From: Capsulimonadaceae bacterium
GTDB lineage: Bacteria > Armatimonadota > Armatimonadia > Armatimonadales > Capsulimonadaceae
Assembly: GCA_031292625.1 (NCBI GenBank)
Contig: JARLGU010000041.1
Location: 1 to 64,000, forward strand
Direction: 5' to 3'
Length of the DNA stretch: 64,000 nt
Shown: positions 6,815-14,540 of the stretch, piece by piece
How the letters are laid out: the number at the start of each line of letters is the position of its first letter
How positions within the stretch are numbered: position 1 is the first letter of the stretch
Notes under the pieces: generated by a model
Seen by the model: the letters and a program-made list of their open reading frames with translations, nothing else
Told to the model about the DNA's origin: nothing
Database searches by the model: none
Program-made: the position numbers and the translations under genes

Positions 6815-7909
6815 ATGAAATCGACCGCGTTGATCGAGACACATCGTGCATTGGGCGCCCGGTTTGTGGATTACGCAGGCTGGGAGATGCCGGTGCAGTA
6901 TTCGTCCGGTCCCGTTGCCGAAGTAAAAGCCTGCCGGAGTGCGGTGGGCATTTTTGATGTTTCTCACATGGGGACGGTCCGAGTGAGCGGGCCGGAGGCG
7001 CTCGATTTTATCCAGTATGTGACATCCAACGATGCGTCTCGCCTCGTGCCAGGGCAGGCGCAGTATTCGCTCCTCCTCAACGGCGCCGGCGGAGTTGTCG
7101 ACGATATTATCGTCTACAGGGTCGCAACGCAGGAATTCTTTGCCGTAATTAACGCGGGCTGCAAGGACAAGGATGTCGCATGGCTGCGCACGCATATTCG
7201 CTCGTTCCCTGGGGCGACTCTTGTTGACGAGTCGGATGCAACAAGCATCATCGCGGTGCAGGGACCCAGCGCGGTTTCTTTGGTTTCGTCGTTGACAGCG
7301 GGAGCGGTTGATTCGATCAAGAGATTTCACTTTGCGTCGACGCGCGTTTCGGGAGTATCCCTCGTTGCAGCGCATACGGGATATACCGGCGAAGACGGTT
7401 TTGAACTCATTATGCCCTGGGACGGCGCGCCGTCCGTTTGGTCTGCTCTCATCGCTGGCGGGGCGAGCCCGTGTGGACTGGCATCGCGCGATGTATTGCG
7501 GATCGAGGCGGCGTATCCGCTGTATGGCCACGAGATCAACGAGGATATTAGCCCTCTTGGCGCTGGATTGCAATGGGCCGTTAAGACGAGCAAGAAGGAC
7601 TTCATTGGACGAAACGCGTTGGTAGAGCGTGCCCAATCGGTGACGCGCGAAAAGCTTGTGGGCCTTGTTGTTGCAAGCGGGGCGCGGGCGATTCCTCGTG
7701 AGAGATGTCCGGTGTATGCGTCCACTATCGAGGACCCTGTTGGCATCGTCACGAGCGGGACGCTGTCGCCGACGCTTGGCATCGGTGTCGCTCTCGCGCG
7801 GGTAGGGGCAGGATGGGCCACGATGGGACAAGCGCTTGAGATCGATATACGTGGCAAGCGCAGCCCCGTGGAGGTCGCTCCTCTGCCGTTCTATCGCAAC
7901 GGGGTCTAG
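6815..7909 (+). CDS. gcvT: Aminomethyltransferase, glycine cleavage T protein
   Basis: 364 residues. It takes the aminomethyl group from lipoyl-GcvH and, with tetrahydrofolate, releases ammonia and methylene-THF. The N-terminal HRALGARFVDYAGWEMPVQY, followed by VGIFDVSHMGTVRVSGPEAL and VAAHTGYTGEDGFELIMP, are family hallmarks, and the length is typical. ATG 6815 gives the usual GcvT N-terminus; an in-frame extension to 6728 lies upstream of the -10 box and is not coding. First gene of gcvT-gcvH-gcvPA-gcvPB, apparently transcribed leaderless. Confidence 0.96.
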   Translation: MKSTALIETHRALGARFVDYAGWEMPVQYSSGPVAEVKACRSAVGIFDVSHMGTVRVSGPEALDFIQYVTSNDASRLVPGQAQYSLLLNGAGGVVDDIIVYRVATQEFFAVINAGCKDKDVAWLRTHIRSFPGATLVDESDATSIIAVQGPSAVSLVSSLTAGAVDSIKRFHFASTRVSGVSLVAAHTGYTGEDGFELIMPWDGAPSVWSALIAGGASPCGLASRDVLRIEAAYPLYGHEINEDISPLGAGLQWAVKTSKKDFIGRNALVERAQSVTREKLVGLVVASGARAIPRERCPVYASTIEDPVGIVTSGTLSPTLGIGVALARVGAGWATMGQALEIDIRGKRSPVEVAPLPFYRNGV

Positions 7910-8020
7910 CTTTGTCGCGGCTTGCGGCAGGCTCCGCGGCGCATCGATCGGCAGAGATTCTTCCGATCAATCTTCGACGGGTTTGAATCACGTATTCCAC
8001 GATTAAGGAAGGTAACAACC

Positions 8021-8404
8021 ATGTCCGTACCTGAAAATCTGCGGTATTCCAAGTCTCACGAGTGGGTCAGGATCGATGGCGACACGGCAACGGTGGGGAT
8101 CACCGATCACGCTCAGGAGGAGCTGGGGGATGTCGCGCTTATTCAGCTTCCCGAGGTTGGACGAATCTTGCTGGCGGACGGGGCATTCGGGGAGATCGAG
8201 AGCATCAAGGCTGTCTCCGAGCTCTACAGTCCTGTCGGCGGAGAAGTAGTTGCGATTAACGAGGCCTTGGAGGAAGCTCCCGAGACCGTGAACAACGATC
8301 CATACGGCGACGGTTGGCTGATCAAGCTCAAAGTCGCGAGCCCGGCCGACGCTGACGTGCTTCTCGATGCCGCTGGTTACAATGCGCTTCTGGAGGAATC
8401 GTAA
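8021..8404 (+). CDS. gcvH: Glycine cleavage system H protein
   Basis: 127 residues, the standard length. It carries the lipoyl arm that shuttles the aminomethyl group between the P, T and L proteins. The lipoyl Lys lies in FGEIESIKAVSELYSPVGGE. ATG 8021 has the good ribosome site AAGGAAGGT 8-9 bases upstream. It follows gcvT by 111 bases and precedes gcvPA by 2 bases. The lipoylation enzyme is probably the LipM-like protein further down the operon. Confidence 0.96.
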   Translation: MSVPENLRYSKSHEWVRIDGDTATVGITDHAQEELGDVALIQLPEVGRILLADGAFGEIESIKAVSELYSPVGGEVVAINEALEEAPETVNNDPYGDGWLIKLKVASPADADVLLDAAGYNALLEES

Positions 8405-8406
8405 TC

Positions 8407-9735
8407 GTGGCCTATATCGCCAACACTGACGCCGACCAAAAGGCGATGCTTGCCGAGATCGGTCTGGCCTCGATCGACGACTTGTTCTCGCAAATACCTG
8501 AACAAGACCGCTTTTCGGGACAACTCGACATTCCCGCGTCGCTAGATCAAATCGCGCTGCAAAAGTATATCGCGCGCCTCGCGGGCCTGAACGCCGATTC
8601 GGAGAAGTTTCCGACGTTCCTTGGCGCAGGGGTTTACGATCATTACGTGCCGCCTACGGTTGGCGCTGTCCTCGGCCGCAGCGAATTCTATACATCATAT
8701 ACGCCATACCAGCCGGAAATCTCGCAAGGTGTGCTGCAGTCGATCTATGAGTTTCAGACCCTGATCGGCGAGCTGTTTGCGATGGATGTCGCCAATGCGT
8801 CGATGTACGACGGAGCGACTGGCCTTGCCGAAGCTGCGATCATGGCGGCGGACCTGACCGGCCGCAAGCGCGTCCTCGTCTTCGAGACCGTCAGTCCGGC
8901 GTACCAGGCAGTATTGCGAACGTACCTGCGGCATTCGGCAATCGAGATCGTAGTCGTCCCCAATCGAGACGGCGCCGGCGATCTTGGGGCGCTCGAGGAG
9001 TTGCTTGGCGACGGCGACGCAGCTGTCCTTGTTCAGCATCCAAACTTTTTCGGGAATCTCGAGGCTGTCCGCGACATCGTGCGCCTGGCTCACGCTGCGG
9101 GTGCGCTGGTTATCGAATCGCCCGATCCAATCTCCCTTGCGCTTCTGGATCCGCCAGGCGCTTACGGTGTCGATATCGTCGCGGCGGAAGGCCAGTCCCT
9201 CGGCTGCCCGATGGGTTTTGGCGGGCCGTTGCTCGGCTTGTTTGCATGCAAGAGTGAGTTTATGCGCCGTCTGCCGGGCAGAGTGGTGGGCGAAACCAAG
9301 GATATCGAGGGCAAAAGAGCATTCGTGATGACGTTGCGCACCAGGGAGCAGGACATCCGCCGCGAGAAGGCGACATCGAATATCTGCACCAACGTCGCGC
9401 TATACGCATTAGCGTCAGCTGTGTATCTGGCGACAATGGGCAAGACGGGACTGCGGGAAGTCGCCGAGCTGTCGACGCGAAAGGCGCATTACGCGGCTGA
9501 CCGGATCTCGAAGATCCCTGGATTTTCGTTAACCTATCCGAATGCAACGTTCTTCAAGGAGTTCGCAATCGAGACCCCCGCTTTGGTGGATGAGATCAAC
9601 AAGGCGCTTTGGTCAGAGGGCATCGTTGGCGGCTACGCCCTTGGCGAGAAGCGCATGCTGGTCGCGGTAACTGAGCAGAGGACGTCCGAAGAGATCGATC
9701 GGTTCGTTGATGTAATGAGGCGGACGGATTGGTGA
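8407..9735 (+). CDS. gcvPA: Glycine dehydrogenase (decarboxylating) subunit 1
   Basis: 442 residues, the N-terminal half of the P protein in organisms with a split enzyme. Conserved stretches include FLGAGVYDHYVPPTVGAVLG, FYTSYTPYQPEISQGVLQSI and YDGATGLAEAA. With GcvPB it decarboxylates glycine on PLP and loads the aminomethyl group on GcvH. The start is GTG 8407 with GGAGG about 10 bases upstream, two bases after the gcvH stop, so the genes are tightly coupled. Confidence 0.95.
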   Translation: MAYIANTDADQKAMLAEIGLASIDDLFSQIPEQDRFSGQLDIPASLDQIALQKYIARLAGLNADSEKFPTFLGAGVYDHYVPPTVGAVLGRSEFYTSYTPYQPEISQGVLQSIYEFQTLIGELFAMDVANASMYDGATGLAEAAIMAADLTGRKRVLVFETVSPAYQAVLRTYLRHSAIEIVVVPNRDGAGDLGALEELLGDGDAAVLVQHPNFFGNLEAVRDIVRLAHAAGALVIESPDPISLALLDPPGAYGVDIVAAEGQSLGCPMGFGGPLLGLFACKSEFMRRLPGRVVGETKDIEGKRAFVMTLRTREQDIRREKATSNICTNVALYALASAVYLATMGKTGLREVAELSTRKAHYAADRISKIPGFSLTYPNATFFKEFAIETPALVDEINKALWSEGIVGGYALGEKRMLVAVTEQRTSEEIDRFVDVMRRTDW

Positions 9736-9828
9736 TCCCGAATTCCGCGCGAATGAGCCTTTCGCTTTTGCCGTTCCGGCCCGCGCGGCGGGACGATAGG
9801 CGTTGTTAGAGACCTATCAGGATAAATG

Positions 9829-11322
9829 ATGAGCAAACAATTAGGCGAACCACTTCTTTTTGAGCTAAGCAGGCCCGGGCGTAAGGCCGTGGAACTGCCG
9901 GTGTCGGACGTTCCGGATGCGCCGCTTGCGGATTTGCTAGCGGCTGCTGATTTCCGGGACGATTTGCCGTTGCCGGAACTCGCGGAGCCGGATGTCATTC
10001 GGCACTACACGCATCTGTCGCAGCGCAACTACTCGATCGATAGCGGGTTCTATCCTTTAGGGTCCTGCACGATGAAGTACAACCCGAAGATCAACGAAGA
10101 GGCGGCGCGACTTCCCGGGTTTGCGCGATTGCATCCGGCGACTCCGCCGCGTCTTGCTCAGGGCGCGATGCGCGTTCTGTACGATATGCAGCATATATTG
10201 GCTGAGATCGGCGGAATGGATGCGTGCTCATTGCAACCGGCCGCCGGGGCGCACGGCGAGCTGCTCGGGCTGATGCTGATTAAGGCTTACCACGAGGACC
10301 ATGGCAACGGGGCTATTAAGGACACGATCCTAACGCCCGACGCCGCTCATGGGACAAATCCGGCGTCGGCGGCGCGCTGCGGGTACCGAACGGCGGCGGT
10401 GAAGAGCCACTCGCGCGGCCGGGTCGATATCGATCACCTGCGGTCGTTGCTTAACGAACGCGTGGCTGGGATCATGCTTACAAACCCAAACACCCTGGGG
10501 TTGTTCGAGGACAACATCGACCAGATCGCGGAACTGGTGCATGGGGTGGGCGGGTTGTTATACTGTGACGGCGCGAACATGAATGCGCTCGTCGGGCGTG
10601 CAAGGCCGGGCGACATGGGCTTCGATGTCATGCACTTCAATCTGCATAAGACATTTTCGACCCCGCACGGCGGCGGAGGACCGGGATCTGGGCCGGTTGC
10701 GGTGAAGAAGGCGCTTATACCGTACTTGCCATCAGGGCTTGTTGCGAAAACCGCGGACGGCGCGTATACGTTTGAGAAGCCGGGGCCGCTTTCGATCGGA
10801 TCGGTCGCTGCGGGCTTCGGGTCGTTCATGGTGATCCTGCGAGCCTACGTCTACATTCTGACGTACGGTCGCGAGAAGATTTCTCGGATCGCCGAAAACG
10901 CCGTCCTCAATGCGAATTATCTTAGGATGCGCCTGGGGAAGGATCTGGATGTCGCGTATAATGAGCTATGCATGCATGAGTGCATATTTACGGCGAAGAG
11001 GCAACAGAAAGCGTATGGCGTAAAGGCATACGATATCGCAAAGCGGTTAATGGACTATGGGTATCATCCTCCGACGATCTATTTTCCGCTGATCGTCCAT
11101 GAGGCGCTCATGATCGAGCCGACGGAGACGGAGTCCAGAGAGACGTTGGATGCTTTCGTTGAGGCGATGCAAGCGATCCTGACGGAAGCTCGCGAAACGC
11201 CTGAACTGCTGTCCGCGGCGCCGGTTACGACGCCTGTCCGGCGGCTTGACGAGGCGACGGCCGCGCGGCATCCGTGTCTTCGCTGGAGTTGCGACGTTTC
11301 TGACGGGGCAAATGACGCGTGA
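9829..11322 (+). CDS. gcvPB: Glycine dehydrogenase (decarboxylating) subunit 2
   Basis: About 497 residues, the PLP-carrying half of the split P protein. The PLP lysine is in MHFNLHKTFSTPHGGGGPG. Other hallmarks are QRNYSIDSGFYPLGSCTMKY and DAAHGTNPASAARCGY. Two ATGs are adjacent (9826, 9829); an AGGAT ribosome site at 9819-9823 is better spaced for 9829. It is 90 bases after gcvPA and overlaps the next gene by 4 bases (GTGA), so the LipM-like enzyme is co-translated. Confidence 0.95.
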   Translation: MSKQLGEPLLFELSRPGRKAVELPVSDVPDAPLADLLAAADFRDDLPLPELAEPDVIRHYTHLSQRNYSIDSGFYPLGSCTMKYNPKINEEAARLPGFARLHPATPPRLAQGAMRVLYDMQHILAEIGGMDACSLQPAAGAHGELLGLMLIKAYHEDHGNGAIKDTILTPDAAHGTNPASAARCGYRTAAVKSHSRGRVDIDHLRSLLNERVAGIMLTNPNTLGLFEDNIDQIAELVHGVGGLLYCDGANMNALVGRARPGDMGFDVMHFNLHKTFSTPHGGGGPGSGPVAVKKALIPYLPSGLVAKTADGAYTFEKPGPLSIGSVAAGFGSFMVILRAYVYILTYGREKISRIAENAVLNANYLRMRLGKDLDVAYNELCMHECIFTAKRQQKAYGVKAYDIAKRLMDYGYHPPTIYFPLIVHEALMIEPTETESRETLDAFVEAMQAILTEARETPELLSAAPVTTPVRRLDEATAARHPCLRWSCDVSDGANDA

Positions 11323-12041
11323 ACGGCGCAGTCTTTGAAGCGTCCGAGTGGCGTTGGGTCTACGAGAAATCGCCGCGACCGCATCCGGCGGCGCAGATGG
11401 CAATAGACGCTGCGGTGATGGATTCCGTGATGCGCGGCGCGGCTCCGTCAACGGTGCGGCTCTATTGTTGGGATCGGCGGATCGTAACCGTAGGAAGAAT
11501 GCAGGATATTGGCGATGCGCGCCGAACTTATCCTGGAGATATTCTGGTGCGCCGGATGACAGGCGGCAACGCGGTCGTGCACGGCGACGACTTGACCCTG
11601 TCGGTAATCGCGCCGCAAGCCGATCTTAAGAAAGTCGCTGAGGGCGGCGGCGTGCTTGCGACGCATGATGTGGTCGTCCGGGGACTGGAGCGCGCTCTGC
11701 GAAGGATTGGCGTCGCCACGATCCGGGGGTGCGATGAACGGGGACCGCGTGGAATAGTGGACTGTTTCTCGCATGTAGCCCGCTGCGATTTGCGAAGCGA
11801 GGCGACCGGGAAGAAGCTTGTCGGGAGCGCGCAGCTTCGGAAAAATGGTATAGTCTTACAACAGATGTCGCTCCGGCCGCCGCTTGGTATCGATCCTCAC
11901 GGCAAGCCGTTCATTCGCGCTCTTCTCGAAGAGATGACGAGCGCGCTAAAGGTAGCGACGTGGCAATTTGCCCCGGTTCGTGAGGAAGAGGAAGCTCAGG
12001 CGGCTCTTCTGGCAGATTCGTGGGAGATATATGGATTTTAG
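11319..12041 (+). CDS. LipM-like octanoyltransferase / lipoate ligase family protein
   Basis: 240 residues of the BPL/LplA/LipB fold. RRMTGGNAVVHGDDLTLSV is the lipoate-binding R-x-T-GG block and GKKLVGSAQLRKNGIVLQ the lysine block. VDCFSHVARCDL carries a Cys where LipM octanoyltransferases have the catalytic Cys, which LplA ligases lack. It therefore most likely moves octanoyl from acyl carrier protein to GcvH for later lipoate synthesis. GTG 11319 overlaps the gcvPB stop (GTGA). The location beside gcvH supports the substrate assignment. A lipoate-protein ligase is the alternative. Confidence 0.8.
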   Translation: MNGAVFEASEWRWVYEKSPRPHPAAQMAIDAAVMDSVMRGAAPSTVRLYCWDRRIVTVGRMQDIGDARRTYPGDILVRRMTGGNAVVHGDDLTLSVIAPQADLKKVAEGGGVLATHDVVVRGLERALRRIGVATIRGCDERGPRGIVDCFSHVARCDLRSEATGKKLVGSAQLRKNGIVLQQMSLRPPLGIDPHGKPFIRALLEEMTSALKVATWQFAPVREEEEAQAALLADSWEIYGF

Positions 12042-12055
12042 GAGGAGGCAATCGT

Positions 12056-12460
12056 TTGGCCAGGAAAATTTTAACTTGTGATGACGAGAAAAATATCGTC
12101 CGGCTGATCCAGGTAAACCTTGAGCGGCAGGGATATGAAGTCGTCACGGCGTACAATGGCCGGGAATGCCTGGACGTTGTCGAGCGGGAGCACCCGGACC
12201 TGATTGTTCTGGATCTGATGATGCCGGAAATGACGGGATTCGAGGTGTTGGATGCGCTCAAGAAGAACCCGGAGACCGAAAATATTCCGGTGATTATGCT
12301 GACGGCGAGAACGCAGGATCAGGACGTTCTTCGCGGCTGGCAGGCGGGGGTAGAGTGCTACCTAACGAAGCCTTTCAATCCGATTGAGCTCATTACGTTC
12401 ATTAAGCGGATCTTCGCGGTAGAGGAGCAGGAAGCGTCAGAAAAGCGCTACGATCTCTAG
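12056..12460 (+). CDS. Single-domain response regulator (CheY-like)
   Basis: 134 residues, a lone receiver domain. ILTCDDEKNIVRLI has the acidic pair, IVLDLMMPEMTGFEVL the phosphoacceptor Asp, IPVIMLTART the Thr, and YLTKPFNPIEL the Lys. There is no output domain. The start is TTG 12056, set by GGAGGAGG at 12041-12048, which overlaps the stop of the preceding gene, so it is in the gcv transcription unit. No kinase is adjacent; its partner is unknown. Confidence 0.88.
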   Translation: MARKILTCDDEKNIVRLIQVNLERQGYEVVTAYNGRECLDVVEREHPDLIVLDLMMPEMTGFEVLDALKKNPETENIPVIMLTARTQDQDVLRGWQAGVECYLTKPFNPIELITFIKRIFAVEEQEASEKRYDL

Positions 12461-12503
12461 GATTAGTCGTTGACGAACTCTTGAGGATGGACGGACGGTA
12501 AGT

Positions 12504-12701
12504 ATGGTTGACCAGAAAAGCCCCTCAAAGGGCGCAATCATCGCTTTTACGACGGCTGCGGCCGCAACTGCGGCGGTCGTCGGAATTCTTTCGTATCTGC
12601 TTGTGATGCGGCGGCTCAGGGGAAACCCCGATGAGATCCTCAATCGTTGCCAGGATGCAATAACTCGGCTGGAAAAGCAACTCGCCATCGCCGAACGATA
12701 G
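12504..12701 (+). CDS. Small single-pass membrane protein
   Basis: 65 residues. Residues 10-35 (AIIAFTTAAAATAAVVGILS and onward) form one transmembrane helix, followed by a charged amphipathic tail (NPDEILNRCQDAITRLEKQL) that could form a short coiled coil. ATG 12504 lies 43 bases after the response regulator gene and before a strong terminator, so it is the last gene of the gcv unit. Family not recognised. Confidence 0.65.
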   Translation: MVDQKSPSKGAIIAFTTAAAATAAVVGILSYLLVMRRLRGNPDEILNRCQDAITRLEKQLAIAER

Positions 12702-12737
12702 ATGTAACTCGAGCAGTTAGTCGCTGGACGTTTGATG

Positions 12738-12765
12738 AGCCCTCCTTGCGAGGGCTTTTATTCTT
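12738..12765 (+). terminator. Rho-independent terminator of the gcv operon
   Basis: AGCCCTC (12738-12744), loop CTTGC, GAGGGCT (12750-12756), then TTTTATTCTTTTT. Perfect 7-bp stem with T-run on the plus strand only, just before the 3' end of the convergent ankyrin gene. Confidence 0.85.
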
Positions 12766-12770
12766 TTTAC

Positions 12771-14123
12771 CTATTTTCCGCCTTCAAGCGCGTCTGCGAC
12801 AGCCATGTTTCCCGCGTCGCGGGCGATTTGCCCTGCTGTGCGTCCTCTGGCATCGTGAGCCGTGCGGTCCGCTCCCGCTGCCAGCAGCGCTTGGACAATT
12901 GCCGGTCCCGCAGAGGCGTCCTTGACGGTTGCAGCGGCGTGCATCAACGCGCGAAGGCCGTCCAGGTCGGCTGCGTCGACATCAACGCCGTAGGCGATTA
13001 GCCGCTTTGCGCACTCGACGTGGCCGCCGCGAGCCGCGTACATGATCGCTGTCCTTCCACGCGTATCCCGAGCGCCCGCGTTTGCGTGATCCCGGATTAG
13101 CTCCAGGATGCTTGCGAGTTGTCCACGCGCGGCGGCGACCATGATCGGCGTCATTCCCGCGGGAGAGTCAGCTTTTGCGAGATCCGATCCGGACGTCGCG
13201 CGGATAAGAAGGCCGTCTAGATTCGCGGCGGACGGCGTATTGACGGATAGCCCTTCGGTCATTAGGCCTTGTATGGCTCCTACGTTCCCTGAAGCGGCGG
13301 CAAGCGAAAGGGCGCACGGGCCGTCAAGCTTGCGGTCGATGGTTGCGGCGTAGAGCATGGCAGAGGTTTCGCGGCTGTCGGCGCTCGAGCCAGAGGTTCC
13401 CTGAGCGGCGAAGAGCAGGGCGCTCCTTCCTGCGGGATCACGGGCCGCGAGATTGGCTGCGTGAGCGAGCAGCACGGTTAGGAGGTCCGGCCGTTCGTTG
13501 TACGCGGCGAGCATGAGCGGCGTGCGCCCTTGGCGATCGGCGAGGTTTATGTTCATGCGCGATGCGAGCTGCGCAAAGGCAGAGAGGCTTGCACCGCGCG
13601 GCCAGGCGCCGATGGCGGCGGCAAGCGGTGTTTGGCCGAACTTATCGGCGGCGCCAATATCCGATCCGGCGTTGATGAGCGAGACGACACAAGCGGCGCA
13701 TCCGGCCCGCGCCGCGAGGAGAAGCGGCGTTTCACCGAGGGACGTCAGGCACGTGACGCGGGCTTTGTGCAGTAGGAGCATCGACACAAGGTCGGTCCGG
13801 CCCCGCTCGGCGGCGGCCATGAGGGCGTTGCGGTCACTGGAGCCCATTGCGTTAATGTCGGCCCCCGCGTTGACCAGGGCCTGGCAGACGATCGTCGCTC
13901 CCGCGTCGGCAGCTAGGTTCAGCGCGTGGTCTCCCACCTCGCTGGTCGCATTGACATCCGCTCCATTCGCGAGAGCCCGGCGGACGCCAGCGAGGTCTCC
14001 TGCGCTCGCAGCCTGGAGAAGGCGAGAGTTCTCAATGAATCGAGCCGGCGCCGCTGGTGCGCCCGCAACGGTTGTGGAGAAAATGAGAAATAGGACGGCG
14101 ATGCGAATGTTAAGTGTGATCAT
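12771..14123 (-). CDS. Secreted ankyrin-repeat protein
   Basis: About 450 residues. The N-terminus (ITLNIRIAVLFLIFSTTVAG) is a signal peptide ending in an Ala-rich cleavage region. About ten ankyrin repeats follow, with the usual G-x-TPL/ALMxAAxxG pattern (GETPLLLAARAGC, GRTPLMLAAYNERPDLL, GRTAIMYAARGGHVECAKRL). Likely an exported protein-protein scaffold. ATG 14123 is preferred over the upstream TTG 14150 because it places the signal peptide at the terminus; no good ribosome site is visible. Convergent with the gcv operon. Confidence 0.85.
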   Translation of the reverse strand: MITLNIRIAVLFLIFSTTVAGAPAAPARFIENSRLLQAASAGDLAGVRRALANGADVNATSEVGDHALNLAADAGATIVCQALVNAGADINAMGSSDRNALMAAAERGRTDLVSMLLLHKARVTCLTSLGETPLLLAARAGCAACVVSLINAGSDIGAADKFGQTPLAAAIGAWPRGASLSAFAQLASRMNINLADRQGRTPLMLAAYNERPDLLTVLLAHAANLAARDPAGRSALLFAAQGTSGSSADSRETSAMLYAATIDRKLDGPCALSLAAASGNVGAIQGLMTEGLSVNTPSAANLDGLLIRATSGSDLAKADSPAGMTPIMVAAARGQLASILELIRDHANAGARDTRGRTAIMYAARGGHVECAKRLIAYGVDVDAADLDGLRALMHAAATVKDASAGPAIVQALLAAGADRTAHDARGRTAGQIARDAGNMAVADALEGGK

Positions 14124-14540
14124 GCGTGCTCTACTGGGCAGGGATGCCAAGGTGATGTTCTATACGGGAATGAGATCGGTCATATGTCGCGCAGATATTC
14201 TCGCAGGGAAACCACATATCCTTCGCGATTGCTTATCGTGGCTTCATCATGAGTGTGGTATTATATGGCACGAATGGGGATTCGCTGCCAGTATTTGCGT
14301 GTTCCACGTTTGCCGTGTCGGCCAACACGGTGCGGGACATCCTTGATGCCGTTCATTGGGGATGGTTTTGCACATACTGAGCGCTCAGGCAACCACATTT
14401 GCTTCATTCTTTTTTTTCGATCATGTGAAGCGCCTCCCTGTTGATCTCGAAAATTTTGAAATGGCCGCCTGTTTTTCGCGAATCTCATCGATCAATACTT
14501 ATAACGGCGATTTTAGTCAGCCGAGGACGGATACAAGTGA
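14124..14540. other. Divergent intergenic region
   Basis: 417 bases between the ankyrin gene (minus) and the TPR gene (plus). It has an imperfect hairpin CCGTGT...ACACGG at about 14313-14330 and a TATAAC at about 14502 that could serve the TPR gene. The small frame starting 14253 shows no recognisable content. Confidence 0.4.

Noticed and set aside
14260-14290. Sigma-54 promoter beginning TGGCACG
   Set aside because: The TTGC element is not at the required distance; other TGGCAC occurrences lie inside genes or also fail the spacing.
14253-14444. 63-codon frame upstream of the TPR gene, next to TATTAT
   Set aside because: Cys/Arg-rich, no ribosome site, overlaps a hairpin; likely untranslated.
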